The position numbers and the translations under genes were made by a program. Below the pieces are notes generated by a model. The model was not told where the DNA came from and did not search any database. It worked only from the letters and a program-made list of their open reading frames with translations. Positions 53,703 to 62,493 of a DNA stretch of 64,000 nucleotides are shown here, one piece after another. This DNA comes from Porphyromonas asaccharolytica DSM 20707. GTDB taxonomy: Bacteria > Bacteroidota > Bacteroidia > Bacteroidales > Porphyromonadaceae. Each line of letters opens with the position of its first letter. The first letter of the stretch is position 1. The stretch is from positions 186,001 to 250,000 of the forward strand of contig NC_015501.1 in NCBI RefSeq assembly GCF_000212375.1, given 5' to 3'.

Positions 53703-54617
53703 ATGTATCCGCTACTCTTCGGTCTCCTCCTCGACCTGCTCCTCGGTGATCCCCGCTGGGCGCTCCACCCGATACGACTCTTTGGTCAGCTCATCGCATG
53801 GGGTGAGCGGTGGCTCAACCATCCGCCACACCAGAAGGCAAAAGGCACAATACTCTCCCTCATACTCGTGCTGGGCGTGTGGGGCTTCTTCTATGCTGTC
53901 GAATGGCTCCTAGCGGACTATCGCTATGCCCTACTGGCTTGGCAAACGATCTTTTTCTTCTTTGCGATCTGTCCGCGGAGCTTGATCGGCGAAGCTTTGG
54001 CGGTAGAGCGTTATGTGGCGGCTGACGACCTCGAGGGGGCTCGCAGGCGTCTCTCTTGGATCGTGGGTCGTGACACCTCGCAGCTCTCTTTTGCGCAGAT
54101 CCGCACCGCTGTGCTAGAGACACTTGCGGAGAATCTCTCCGACGGCGTCATCGCTCCGCTCTGCTTCTACGCTCTGGGTGGAGTGCCGCTCATGATGGCT
54201 TATAAAATGATCAACACGCTCGACTCCATGATCGGATACAAAGACCAGCACTACAAAGACTTCGGCTACTTTGCTGCACGTATCCTCGATGACGCTGCGA
54301 ACTATATCCCGTCTCGTCTCACGGCGCTCCTGATGCTCCTCGTGGCTCCGAGTCGGCGAGCCGTACGCACCGTGTGGCGTGATGCACGCAAGCATGCCAG
54401 TCCCAATTCGGGCTATCCCGAGTCGGCTCTGGCGGGTATCCTTGGCGTGCAGTTTGGCGGGCCCAATATCTACCACGGTATGCTCGTCGAGAAACCCTAT
54501 ATCGGCACCCCAATCCACGCCGTCACTGCACAGACACTCCGACGCACCATCCGCATCGTCATCGCCGTCACGCTGCTCGCCAGTCTCCTCGTCTTCCTCA
54601 CCTACCTTTACCGCTAA
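53703..54617 (+). CDS. cbiB: Adenosylcobinamide-phosphate synthase
   Basis: Membrane protein of 304 aa that attaches aminopropanol (phosphate) to adenosylcobyric acid. Start at 53703 (MYPLLFGLLLDLLLGDP) is supported by the family's N-terminal helix and GDPRWALHPIRLFG motif; a longer frame into cobD is open but unrelated. Further motifs: LSWIVGRDTSQLSFAQI, ETLAENLSDGVIAPLCFY and the MINTLDSMIGYKD segment, then PNSGYPESALAGILGV near the end. Last gene of the cob operon. Confidence 0.95.
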   Translation: MYPLLFGLLLDLLLGDPRWALHPIRLFGQLIAWGERWLNHPPHQKAKGTILSLILVLGVWGFFYAVEWLLADYRYALLAWQTIFFFFAICPRSLIGEALAVERYVAADDLEGARRRLSWIVGRDTSQLSFAQIRTAVLETLAENLSDGVIAPLCFYALGGVPLMMAYKMINTLDSMIGYKDQHYKDFGYFAARILDDAANYIPSRLTALLMLLVAPSRRAVRTVWRDARKHASPNSGYPESALAGILGVQFGGPNIYHGMLVEKPYIGTPIHAVTAQTLRRTIRIVIAVTLLASLLVFLTYLYR

Positions 54618-54700
54618 AGATCGGCTAAAGGGTAAAAGCCAAAGGCTAGAGACTCTAGTGCCACTAGGATCACCAGAGCCACGCACGCCTAGAAAAGGTC

Positions 54701-54735
54701 CCTAATCTCTAACTTCTAATCTCTAACCTCTAATT
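54701..54735 (+). repeat. Heptad tandem repeat, 5 units, before the nrnA promoter
   Basis: CCTAATC, TCTAACT, TCTAATC, TCTAACC, TCTAATT, ending 3 bp before the TATCTTTG box. Confidence 0.85.
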
Positions 54736-54738
54736 TCG

Positions 54739-54746
54739 TATCTTTG
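54739..54746 (+). promoter_or_regulatory. -7 box of nrnA
   Basis: TATCTTTG followed by GCGG, 25 bp before the ATG at 54772. Confidence 0.65.
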
Positions 54747-54771
54747 CGGGTGTATACCTTTCCCGATCTCT

Positions 54772-55860
54772 ATGTCGCAGCTTAGCAATAGACCTTTATC
54801 AGACACGCTGGAGCTTACCTCGCTAGGAAGTGAGGGCGAGCGTCGTGTCGTCATCGTAGGACACAAGTCGCCCGACGGGGACTGCATAGGCAGTGCCTTG
54901 GCTCTACGTAGCTACCTGCTGGCACGAGGTGCTGACGAGGTCTCTATCATGGTCGTGGGACGTGTGCCAGACAACCTTCTCTGGCTTCCTGGCGCTGAAA
55001 CGATACATCAGCTCTCACCTCAGAGTGACTTAGAGCCGATACGTCAAATACTGGCTCAGGCTAGGCTACTTCTCTTGGTTGACTTCAACCATCTAGGGCG
55101 TATCGGCAACCCGCTTGAGGGCTTAGTTGCTGAGATCGTGGGTAAGCCTGAGGTGCGCTCCGTGATGATAGACCACCACCCAGAGCCTGAGATGGGACTA
55201 GTCGATGAGATATATAGCGACACCTCGGCGTGTGCTACGGGCTTTCTCATAGCTGAGCTGCTCGGTGGTAGCGAGTCGAGAGAGCTAGAGCTGTATGGCG
55301 GTGCCGACATGGCGACCTGCTTGCTGGCAGCTACCTATACCGACACAGGACTCCTGCGACATGGTGCGATTACCCCGAAGCTCTTTAGGACGATCGCTCA
55401 TCTCCTAGAGGTCGGTGCAAGACATGAGGAGATCGTGCTACGGATCTTCAAGAGCGACAAGCTAAACCGCCAGCGTCTCCTCGGCTATATCATCAATGAG
55501 CGTACGACCTACGACCTCGATCTAGGTGTGGCGGTCTTTACGCTTAGGCAGGAGGACTTCGACCGCTTTGGCATAGAGCCTGGAGATACAGAGGGCTTGG
55601 TAAATGTTCCCCTTGATGTGGCGGGTATACGAGCCGTCGCATTCCTCCGAGAGCAACGTGATCCAGACGAACCAGTCAAGATCTCGTTTCGCTCGCAGGG
55701 CAACTTGCCGGTCAATGAGGTGGCGAGCAAACTCTTTGACGGGGGCGGGCATCTGAATGCTGCGGGTGCTGAGTATCAGGGCACGCTGACGGACGCGCTA
55801 GCACTCGTCTGGCAGGGACTGCGCCAGCTCGTACAGGATTACCCGGGGGGTAGAGATTAG
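54772..55860 (+). CDS. nrnA: DHH/DHHA1 phosphoesterase (oligoribonuclease NrnA-like)
   Basis: Cytosolic Mn-dependent phosphoesterase, 362 aa, of the NrnA group that degrades nano-RNA and 3'-phosphoadenosine 5'-phosphate. DHH domain: VGHKSPDGDCIGSALAL (about residues 25-41), VDFNHLGRIG and the DHH box as MIDHHPEP (about 131-138). DHHA1 domain: KISFRSQGNLPVNEVA and GGGHLNAAGAE (about 324-334). The stop codon lies in the first unit of the following heptad tract, so the last residues (PGGRD) abut the repeat. The symbol is by family; substrate preference is unknown. Confidence 0.88.
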   Translation: MSQLSNRPLSDTLELTSLGSEGERRVVIVGHKSPDGDCIGSALALRSYLLARGADEVSIMVVGRVPDNLLWLPGAETIHQLSPQSDLEPIRQILAQARLLLLVDFNHLGRIGNPLEGLVAEIVGKPEVRSVMIDHHPEPEMGLVDEIYSDTSACATGFLIAELLGGSESRELELYGGADMATCLLAATYTDTGLLRHGAITPKLFRTIAHLLEVGARHEEIVLRIFKSDKLNRQRLLGYIINERTTYDLDLGVAVFTLRQEDFDRFGIEPGDTEGLVNVPLDVAGIRAVAFLREQRDPDEPVKISFRSQGNLPVNEVASKLFDGGGHLNAAGAEYQGTLTDALALVWQGLRQLVQDYPGGRD

Positions 55861-55903
55861 AGGTTAGAAGTTAGAGATTAGACAATAGAGATTAGACAAT
55901 AAA
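55855..55903 (-). repeat. Heptad tandem repeat, 7 units, between nrnA and the DUF4827 gene
   Basis: Plus-strand units GATTAGA, GGTTAGA, AGTTAGA, GATTAGA, CAATAGA, GATTAGA, CAATAAA: the same family in inverse orientation. It fills the whole spacer from the nrnA stop to 4 bp before the next ATG. Confidence 0.85.
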
Positions 55904-55906
55904 AAT

Positions 55907-56536
55907 ATGAAAGCAACGAACCATACCATCACCGCTCTCGTGACACTTGTCATGATGCTCCTACTAGGGCAGGGCGCCTTGACCAGCTGTCGCGACAAGC
56001 AGCATATCAAGTCGCTCTCGGAGATGCTACGTGACGAGAAGAAGATGATAGACAACTTCATTGAGGAGCAAGGGATGAACGTCCAGGAGGGTGTCGAGGA
56101 GCAGCGCGAGTTTGACCCCAACGTGTGGTACAAGTTCCCCAATGGAGTCTACATGCAGGTCATCGACAAAGGCGGCGAGCTGGCCAAGCCTGAGCGTACG
56201 CGTGTCATGCTACGTATGAAGGGTCGCTTCATCGCACCAGACTACAACCACGCCTTTGACAACCTCTCCAAGGGTTATCAGCAGTCCACGGAGTTTATCT
56301 ACATCAACTCACGCGACCGCACCGGTTCTATCCACTACAAGCTGATCCAAGAGCAGTACGGTCACTCCATCGACGCACTGATGTGTGAGGGCATCGCCTA
56401 TCCGCTCACGATGGTAGGCAATGGTGCTAGGATACGGCTCCTCATCCCCTTCCTCTTAGGGCCTAACATGGCATACAATGCGGGCGCACCGATGTATTGC
56501 GAGGAGGTTTGGTATCAGTTTGTCGAGGAGTCCTAA
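55907..56536 (+). CDS. DUF4827-like lipoprotein
   Basis: A 209-aa exported protein with a signal sequence ending ALTSC (lipobox Cys about residue 27), so probably a lipoprotein. The body resembles the Bacteroidetes family DUF4827, which has an FKBP-like layout: a helical segment with LSEMLRDEKKMIDNFIEEQ, then strands including VWYKFPNGVYMQVIDKG, and a late PLTMVGNGARIRLLIPFLLG segment typical of FKBP-type folds. Whether it has peptidyl-prolyl isomerase activity is unknown. It is tandem with nrnA and glmM; the 56537-56630 spacer before glmM shows no clear promoter. Confidence 0.75.
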   Translation: MKATNHTITALVTLVMMLLLGQGALTSCRDKQHIKSLSEMLRDEKKMIDNFIEEQGMNVQEGVEEQREFDPNVWYKFPNGVYMQVIDKGGELAKPERTRVMLRMKGRFIAPDYNHAFDNLSKGYQQSTEFIYINSRDRTGSIHYKLIQEQYGHSIDALMCEGIAYPLTMVGNGARIRLLIPFLLGPNMAYNAGAPMYCEEVWYQFVEES

Positions 56537-56630
56537 CCTTCTACGGGCATCTCTGACGCTGTCCCGTGATGCGGGATACGCCAGCTACGCTTAGCTACTC
56601 ATTTTTGAAACAAGACACTTAATCAATACT

Positions 56631-58028
56631 ATGACGGTCATCAAATCAATCTCTGGAATACGAGGCACGGTCGGAGGCTCTCCGACAGACGGTTTCAACC
56701 CACTGACGATAGCACACTTTGTCGTGGGGTATGCGCAGCACATCAAGCTCTACGAGTCTATCAGCAGACCAACCATCGTGGTGGGACGCGATGCCAGACT
56801 ATCGGGAGAGATGGTGCAGCAAGTGGTCATCGGGACGCTCCTCGGTATGGGCTGCGATGTAATCAACATAGGACTGGCTACGACACCAACCACTGAGATG
56901 GCTGTCCTAGGACATCGTGCCGATGGCGGTATCATCATCACCGCTTCGCACAACCCGATCCAGTGGAACGCACTGAAGTTCCTAGGGAGCGACGGCACCT
57001 TCCTCAATACTGATCGAGGCAACGAAGTACTGCGTCTCTCAGAGGATCACACCGTGCCCTTTGCTTCGGTAGAAGATTTGGGACAAGTCATCTCTACCAG
57101 CTCCTATCTGCAGAAGCATATCGATGCAATCCTCGCACTCCCCGAGGTGGATGTGGAGGCTATCCGCAAGGCTGAGCTGACGGTCGCCTACGATCCGATC
57201 AATTCGGTCGGAGCTATCGCTCTGCCTCCGCTCTTTGAGGCGCTTGGCGTCAAGCAGTGGAGAGGGATCAACGACACCCCCGATGGTAAGTTTGCGCACA
57301 ATCCAGAGCCACTACCTAGCCACCTCGTGGATCTCTGCGAGCTGGTACGCATAGCACGTGCCGATGTGGGCTTTTCGGTAGACCCCGATGTGGATCGCCT
57401 AGCGATCATTGACGAGACGGGGCACCCCTTTGGTGAGGAGTACACACTGGTCTCTGTCGCTGACTACCTCCTCGGCTATCATGAGGGCGGGAACACGGTC
57501 TCCAATATGAGTTCGACACGCGCTCTGCGCGACATCACCGAGCAGCATGGCGGTAGCTACACCCCCGCAGCGGTCGGTGAGGTCAACGTGGTCAAGCGTA
57601 TGCGAGAGACCGACGCACTCATCGGTGGCGAGGGCAATGGCGGTGTCATCTATCCACATCTGCATGCCGGACGCGATGCGCTCGTTGGCATCGCGCTCTT
57701 CCTCACTCACTTGGCAAAGAGCGGCGAGACGGTTAGCCAGCTACGTAAGCGCTACCCCGACTACGCCATGTGCAAGCGCCGTGTGGAGCTACCTGCAGGG
57801 ACAGACGTGAGAGCGCTCTTTGCAAACTTGGAGCGTGAGGTCGTCTCGCTGAAGCCCTTGACAGAAGATGGTCTGAAGATCGACTTCGACGACTCGTGGG
57901 TGCAGATACGTCCCAGCAATACGGAGCCGATAGTCCGTGTCTATACGGAGGCTCCTACCGAGGAGGCCGCATCGGCTCTAGCAGATCAGTACGTCTCTCT
58001 CGTCGAGCTGCAGCTAGCCAGCAAGTAG
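56631..58028 (+). CDS. glmM: Phosphoglucosamine mutase
   Basis: Alpha-D-phosphohexomutase, 465 aa, most like the Bacteroidetes GlmM that makes glucosamine 1-phosphate for UDP-GlcNAc. The N-terminal IKSISGIRGTVGG is typical. The active-site Ser is in TASHNPIQWNALK (about residue 105), the Mg-binding loop is DPDVDRLAI (about 251-259), the sugar loop is GGEGNGGVIYP, and the phosphate loop is RPSNTEPIVRVY (about 427-438). A phosphomannomutase or phosphoglucomutase role cannot be excluded. rlmD begins 3 bp after its stop. Confidence 0.9.
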   Translation: MTVIKSISGIRGTVGGSPTDGFNPLTIAHFVVGYAQHIKLYESISRPTIVVGRDARLSGEMVQQVVIGTLLGMGCDVINIGLATTPTTEMAVLGHRADGGIIITASHNPIQWNALKFLGSDGTFLNTDRGNEVLRLSEDHTVPFASVEDLGQVISTSSYLQKHIDAILALPEVDVEAIRKAELTVAYDPINSVGAIALPPLFEALGVKQWRGINDTPDGKFAHNPEPLPSHLVDLCELVRIARADVGFSVDPDVDRLAIIDETGHPFGEEYTLVSVADYLLGYHEGGNTVSNMSSTRALRDITEQHGGSYTPAAVGEVNVVKRMRETDALIGGEGNGGVIYPHLHAGRDALVGIALFLTHLAKSGETVSQLRKRYPDYAMCKRRVELPAGTDVRALFANLEREVVSLKPLTEDGLKIDFDDSWVQIRPSNTEPIVRVYTEAPTEEAASALADQYVSLVELQLASK

Positions 58029-58031
58029 CCT

Positions 58032-59502
58032 ATGGCAAGAGGTCGCAAAGAGCCTAGATATCTAGACGATGTACTCATCGAGCGGATGGGTGCCGAGGGG
58101 CAGTGTGTAGCACATGTCGAGGACAAGGTGCTCTTCGTCCCTTATGCAGCACCCGGTGACCGCTGTCGCATACGCGTCGGTCGCTCCAAGCGGAGCTATA
58201 TGACAGGCACCATCGAGGAGCTACTAGAGCCTTCGCCACTGCGTGTGGAGCCTCGCTGTGAGGTCTTCGGCGCTTGTGGCGGGTGCAAGTGGCAGCAGCT
58301 ACCCTACGAGGAGCAGCTCCGTGGCAAGGCGCAGCAAGCCGCAGACGCGATGACCCGCATCGGACACATAGAAATCGAAGAGACAGAGCCGATCGTAGGT
58401 TGTGAGGATCCGTGGCACTACCGCAACAAGGTCGAGTTCACCTTTAGCAAGAAGCGCTGGCTCACCGAGGAGGAGCTCAAAAGCTTGCCCGAGGAGGCGA
58501 GCGAACAGGAGCTTTGCGGGGTGGGTTTTCACAAGGCTGGTATGTTTGACAAGGTACTAGACCTGCACGGCGTGACTTGTCAGATAGCCGACCCGATAGC
58601 TTCGGAGATACGAGACTACCTCAACGACTACTGCCTAGCGCGCTGGGAGGAGTACCCTTACTACGACCAAAGAGCGCACGAGGGGGTGATGCGAACGCTG
58701 CTAATCCGCACAACGACCCTGGGCGGGCTGATGGTTTTGATAGCTTTTGCTGAGGGTACGGAGGAGCTGCGCATACAGCTCTTGGAGGCACTGCGTATGC
58801 GCTTTCCCCAGATCACGTCGCTCTACTACATGGTCAATACGAAGTTCAACGACAGCCTAGCCGATCTCCCGGCGCAGCTCTACAGCGGAGCACCATACAT
58901 CGAGGAGGATATGCACGGCTTGCGTTATCGTATCGGACCGAAGTCCTTCTATCAGACGAATAGTCGGCAGGCGGAGCGGCTCTACGAGAAGGTACGTGAA
59001 TATGCTCAGCTCACGGGAGATGAAGTGGTCTACGACCTCTACACAGGTGCTGGGACGATTGCTAACTACTTGGCGCAAAGCTGTCGCTCTGTCATCGGGA
59101 TCGAGTATGTGCCAGAGGCTGTCGAGGATGCTTTTGTCAATAGGGATCAGAATGGGATCACGAACGCTACCTTCTACGCGGGCGATATGAAAGCAATCCT
59201 GACCGATGACTTCGTCGCAGCGCATGGTCGTCCTGATGTTCTGGTGACCGACCCGCCGCGTGCAGGTATGGATACGCCTGTCGTCGATGTGATCCTACGT
59301 GCGGCACCACAGCGCATCGTCTACGTCAGTTGCAACCCAGCGACCCAGGCACGAGACTTAGCACTCCTCATGGCTGAGGGGCAGTACCGGGCGGTGCGAG
59401 CTTGCGCTGTCGATATGTTTCCCCATACGCATCACGTGGAGACGGTAGCTCTGTTGTCCAAACTAAATACAGAACATCATTTAGATATAGAAATAGGGGA
59501 AG

Positions 59503-59513
<11 letters not shown>
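58032..59513 (+). CDS. rlmD: 23S rRNA (uracil-5-)-methyltransferase, RlmD/RumA family, with a replaced 3' tail
   Basis: SAM-dependent m5U methyltransferase, 493 aa. N-terminal TRAM domain (about residues 8-68), a 4Fe-4S cluster with CEVFGACGGCKW (about 75-86) and a fourth Cys in VGCEDPWHYRNKVEF, SAM motif YDLYTGAGTIANYLA (about 334-348) and catalytic Cys in YVSCNPATQARDL (about 436). From VDMFPHTHHVETVALLS the tail changes: the codons turn AT-rich and encode KLNTEHHLDIEIGEDED, which is unlike the usual Bacteroidetes ending (VENVVLLER-type). A fragment encoding VEHVVLLERTE lies at 60073-60105. The tail therefore seems supplied by an inserted segment. The gene stays intact and overlaps the next by 11 bp. 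Confidence 0.93.
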
Positions 59514-59982
<469 letters not shown>

Positions 59983-59988
59983 TTACAG

Positions 59989-60105
59989 TCGATATGTTCC
60001 TACAAACGAGAGCCAATCTTTGATATGTTTCCATCTACGAGCGTGGATATGTTCCCCATAACCATAGGGGTTGAGCATGTCGTGCTGCTGGAGCGTACGG
60101 AGTAG
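59989..60105 (+). pseudogene. Remnant of rlmD 3' end with three att-like repeats
   Basis: Three repeats of GATATGTT(T)CC start at 59991, 60022 and 60046; the same motif is in rlmD at 59412 within the codons for VDMFP. The third copy matches rlmD over GTNGATATGTT(T)CCCCATA (59409-59427 against 60043-60060, one substitution and one 1-bp indel), and its frame continues as DMFPITIG then VEHVVLLERTE and a TAG at 60103-60105, which looks like the native RlmD C-terminus. I read this as the displaced end of the original gene with accreted integration scars. A 78-codon minus-strand frame across this area looks spurious. Confidence 0.6.
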
Positions 60106-60133
60106 CGAGAGACCAAACAGATACAGATAGCAA

Positions 60134-60165
60134 GAGAGGGAGTCCCCGTGGTGGGGCTCCCTCTC
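60134..60165 (+). terminator. Hairpin, probable original terminator of the glmM-rlmD unit
   Basis: GAGAGGGAG pairs with CTCCCTCTC and CCCC with GGGG, with one bulged T. It lies 29 bp after the remnant rlmD stop, where a native terminator would stand. No U tract. The stretch 60166-60368 shows nothing else recognisable. Confidence 0.6.
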
Positions 60166-60368
60166 GTCGCTTCTGTTCAATTTACAACTAAAACTAATCA
60201 CAAAACAGTCTTGCCACACGGTGCCTCACGGGCTCTCCGTGTATGGAGCGCGTACGGTACTCACGTATGGTCACGCTTCACAAGATGCTACAGTAACGTG
60301 TAGCCCGTTTGTAGGTACTTCTTATTGAAAGGTTAAGTAGTGGGTCTAGGGGGGACAAGCGACAAGAG

Positions 60369-60902
60369 TTACTTCTTGCGCTTGCGATTGTCTTGAGTGA
60401 CCGCTTTCTCGAGCTCTCGGCGGGAGAAGCTGCCCGAGAAGTTGATCACCGTGTACTCGTCATCGCCAGAGACGATCATATATAGTTCGGTAGCATTGTC
60501 TCCTTGTAGCTGTCCGATCAAGTTGACGACCCCGTTATCGTCCTTGACATACATCAGCTGCTCAAGGTCTGAGTGACGCAGCTCTATGACTGGAGCGAAG
60601 GTACGACGTAGCTCCTGTATGGCCTTGCGGTCGGAGGAGGTGTAGATATGTATCGATGTGATGCCGTCCATGATACCCGACATAGCGTCAGCCCCGTCTA
60701 TCTTGAGACTCGCTTTGGGGACGCTCTGTAGCATTGCGGGGGAGATATATACGACATCTATATTCTTAGTCTCTAGAAGCTTGGATGTATTGATACGTGT
60801 ACGGGTAGAGCTACGCTGAGCTGATGCTGGGAGTCCCACGAGGAGGATCATCGATAGTGCGATGATGCTCAGGCGTGAGAGATGAGTAGTATATGATTTC
60901 AT
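60369..60902 (-). CDS. DUF4252 domain protein
   Basis: A 177-aa exported protein. Start at 60902 (MKSYTTHLSRLSIIAL) gives a signal peptide ending LPASAQ; the frame is open 32 codons further into the anti-sigma gene but without signal features. The body matches the DUF4252 family of Bacteroidetes: a small alpha-beta domain with SIHIYTSSDRKAIQELRR and a final strand TVINFSGSFSRRELEKA, then a basic tail. It is the third gene after an ECF sigma factor and its putative anti-sigma factor, 74 bp beyond the latter, so it is probably part of the same regulon. Function unknown. Confidence 0.82.
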   Translation of the reverse strand: MKSYTTHLSRLSIIALSMILLVGLPASAQRSSTRTRINTSKLLETKNIDVVYISPAMLQSVPKASLKIDGADAMSGIMDGITSIHIYTSSDRKAIQELRRTFAPVIELRHSDLEQLMYVKDDNGVVNLIGQLQGDNATELYMIVSGDDEYTVINFSGSFSRRELEKAVTQDNRKRKK

Positions 60903-60976
60903 AATCTGTGTGTCTGTATCAGAGGTTCTATATATAAGTCGTTTGAGAGGGGAGATTGTTGCAGTCATAGATGAGA

Positions 60977-61519
60977 TCAATCGCCCGTCAGGGTCCATCC
61001 ACCCTCTGAGACAAAGGGAATCTTCTCCATCGAACTCTGGTAAGAGTCCTGCAGGCGGCCGAAAAGTTGGTCTATCTCCTCATTTTGCTCAGAGCACAGC
61101 TGCACGCAGTCACCTAGCTTGGTCAAAGCGGCAAGCGTATACTCATTGACCTCCTCCTGTGGTATGGGCTGACCATTGCGTAGGGATAGCTCCGCCTGTC
61201 GGCTGTTGCGCCCCCACTGGAAGACGGAGACTCCTACACCGCCCACGATCAGTACAGCGGCGACGGCTGCGTACTTACGCACCCACACCTTCCACCGTGG
61301 AGTGGTCTGATAAGATAGGGATGGCTCTGTCTCTGAGCTCTTCGTCTGTGTGGCAGCACGCTGCAATGTAGCCTCTAGGAGCATGCGGTCGGCATAGTAT
61401 GGAGACCCAGGCTCCTCCTGAAGGAGTGCTAGATAGAGTACAAACTCCTCGTCGGGCGTAGACAAACCGTCGTAGTAACGCTCTAGTAGCTGCTCTATAT
61501 CGTGTGATGAATGTATCAT
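60977..61519 (-). CDS. Putative anti-sigma factor, single-pass membrane protein
   Basis: A 180-aa protein with a cytosolic acidic N-terminal part (IEQLLERYYDGLSTPDEEFVL, like the short zinc-less anti-sigma domains of Bacteroidetes), a single membrane helix at about residues 84-100 (YAAVAAVLIVGGVGVSVF), and a periplasmic C-terminal part with a helical stretch (DQLFGRLQDSYQSSMEKI). Encoded 40 bp downstream of an ECF sigma gene, it is the natural candidate to hold that sigma factor at the membrane. I see no HxxxCxxC zinc motif. The call rests on topology and position. Confidence 0.75.
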   Translation of the reverse strand: MIHSSHDIEQLLERYYDGLSTPDEEFVLYLALLQEEPGSPYYADRMLLEATLQRAATQTKSSETEPSLSYQTTPRWKVWVRKYAAVAAVLIVGGVGVSVFQWGRNSRQAELSLRNGQPIPQEEVNEYTLAALTKLGDCVQLCSEQNEEIDQLFGRLQDSYQSSMEKIPFVSEGGWTLTGD

Positions 61520-61559
61520 AGTGGCTTATGTAGTCTATATAAATGAAGAGGTATGTGGC

Positions 61560-62066
61560 TCACGGCTTCATATCGGCAAAGAGTGCTCTCGCCTCCTTGC
61601 GCAGTCGTGATATCATCGATCGGACGGTCACCTCTTTGAGACCCATGCGCTGGGCAGTCTCATCGTTGGTAAGCATCATCTCCTGTCGTAGTCTCCACAC
61701 CTCTTGCTGCTGCTCGGGGAGGGTCGCGACCCAGTCGTCAATGCGTGCTAGCTGCTCCTTAGCTATGAGCTGCTCTTGGGGTGTTGTAGTGACTAGAGGC
61801 ATCTCCAGCTCTGTGGGCTCTTCTGCATTGCGCAGACGCTGCGCAGGGGCCCGTAGCGTGTCGATGCATTTGTTACGAGCGATGCGGATGGCGTAAGCTT
61901 TCGGTGAGGCGACCTCCTCCAGATGGTCTCGCTGCTCCCAGAGCTTGATGAGCACATCTTGGGTCACATCCTCAGCCTCCATCTCGTTGGATAGAAGAGC
62001 CATACAGACCTGTAGGATCGTCGGCCGTAGGGGGACGTAGGTCTGTATGAAAGTGGCTCCATCCAT
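61560..62066 (-). CDS. ECF-type RNA polymerase sigma factor
   Basis: Sigma-70 family, extracytoplasmic-function type, 168 aa, with only regions 2 and 4. Region 2 shows MALLSNEMEAEDVTQDVLIKLWEQ (in pieces, about residues 22-45) and YAIRIARNKCIDTLR; region 4 shows LPEQQQEVWRLRQEMMLTNDETAQRMG and a final VTVRSMISRLRKEARALF recognition helix. I prefer the ATG at 62066 (MDGATFIQ); the frame extends to a GTG at 62075. Downstream lie an anti-sigma-like gene and a DUF4252 gene. No FecR-type gene or TonB receptor is adjacent, so it is not of the iron-uptake class. Confidence 0.93.
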   Translation of the reverse strand: MDGATFIQTYVPLRPTILQVCMALLSNEMEAEDVTQDVLIKLWEQRDHLEEVASPKAYAIRIARNKCIDTLRAPAQRLRNAEEPTELEMPLVTTTPQEQLIAKEQLARIDDWVATLPEQQQEVWRLRQEMMLTNDETAQRMGLKEVTVRSMISRLRKEARALFADMKP

Positions 62067-62248
62067 TGTAATCACTGTAAACTAAAAACTATTCAATGTA
62101 TAACTAAAACTACGCTCGGATCAACGATCCAAAAGAGCGTCGTACACCATTAAGACGAGTGAGTCGTCGAAATGTTGCAGCGGATAGGACTAAGATCGTA
62201 ACTCTCGCCCAATTTTCACTATGCCCCCGAACGGAAAGCATCAGATCT

Positions 62249-62408
62249 CCACGTGGAAATTCTCAAATCTCCACGTGGAGAAAAAAAATTCTCCACGTGG
62301 GCGACAAATGAAACTTCGGAGGAATCAAATGAAACTTCGGAGGAATCAAAACGTCTCCACGTGGAAAATAAAAAATAGCCACGTGGAGATTTGCAATTTT
62401 CCACGGGG
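62249..62408 (-). repeat. Phased CCACGTGG array F (3+2+3), inverted
   Basis: Palindromes start at 62249, 62271 and 62293, two core units at 62306-62326 and 62327-62347 (plus strand reads GAAACTTCGGAGGAATC), then palindromes at 62357, 62379 and 62401 (CCACGGGG). Pitch is 22 bp and the step across the cores is 64 bp. It has no leader or terminal repeats. The rest of the 62067-62493 gap has no clear gene or promoter box. Confidence 0.92.
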
Positions 62409-62493
62409 CTATCACGCACCGCCCGAAAAAAAAAGCGCTGCAGTCTGACAGAGTAGCGTAAAAAGGTCGTCTCGACAGCTCCTTGCAACTACC

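Noticed and set aside
59983-60219. Minus-strand 78-codon frame after the cysteine-rich gene
   Set aside because: It spans the rlmD remnant and a hairpin, lacks a plausible start or family, and is better explained by plus-strand rlmD tail fragments.
62219-62488. Open frames across the arrays (also 10514-10726, 34184-34453, 34210-34416, 47403-47660, 62221-62448) encoding STW, HVE and SPRG motifs plus MKLRRNQ or DSSEVSF repeats
   Set aside because: CCACGTGG read in three frames gives PRG, HV(E) and (S)TW, and a 22-bp pitch shifts frame by one base per unit, so these motifs follow from the DNA repeat. There is no ribosome site, no conserved start and no family.
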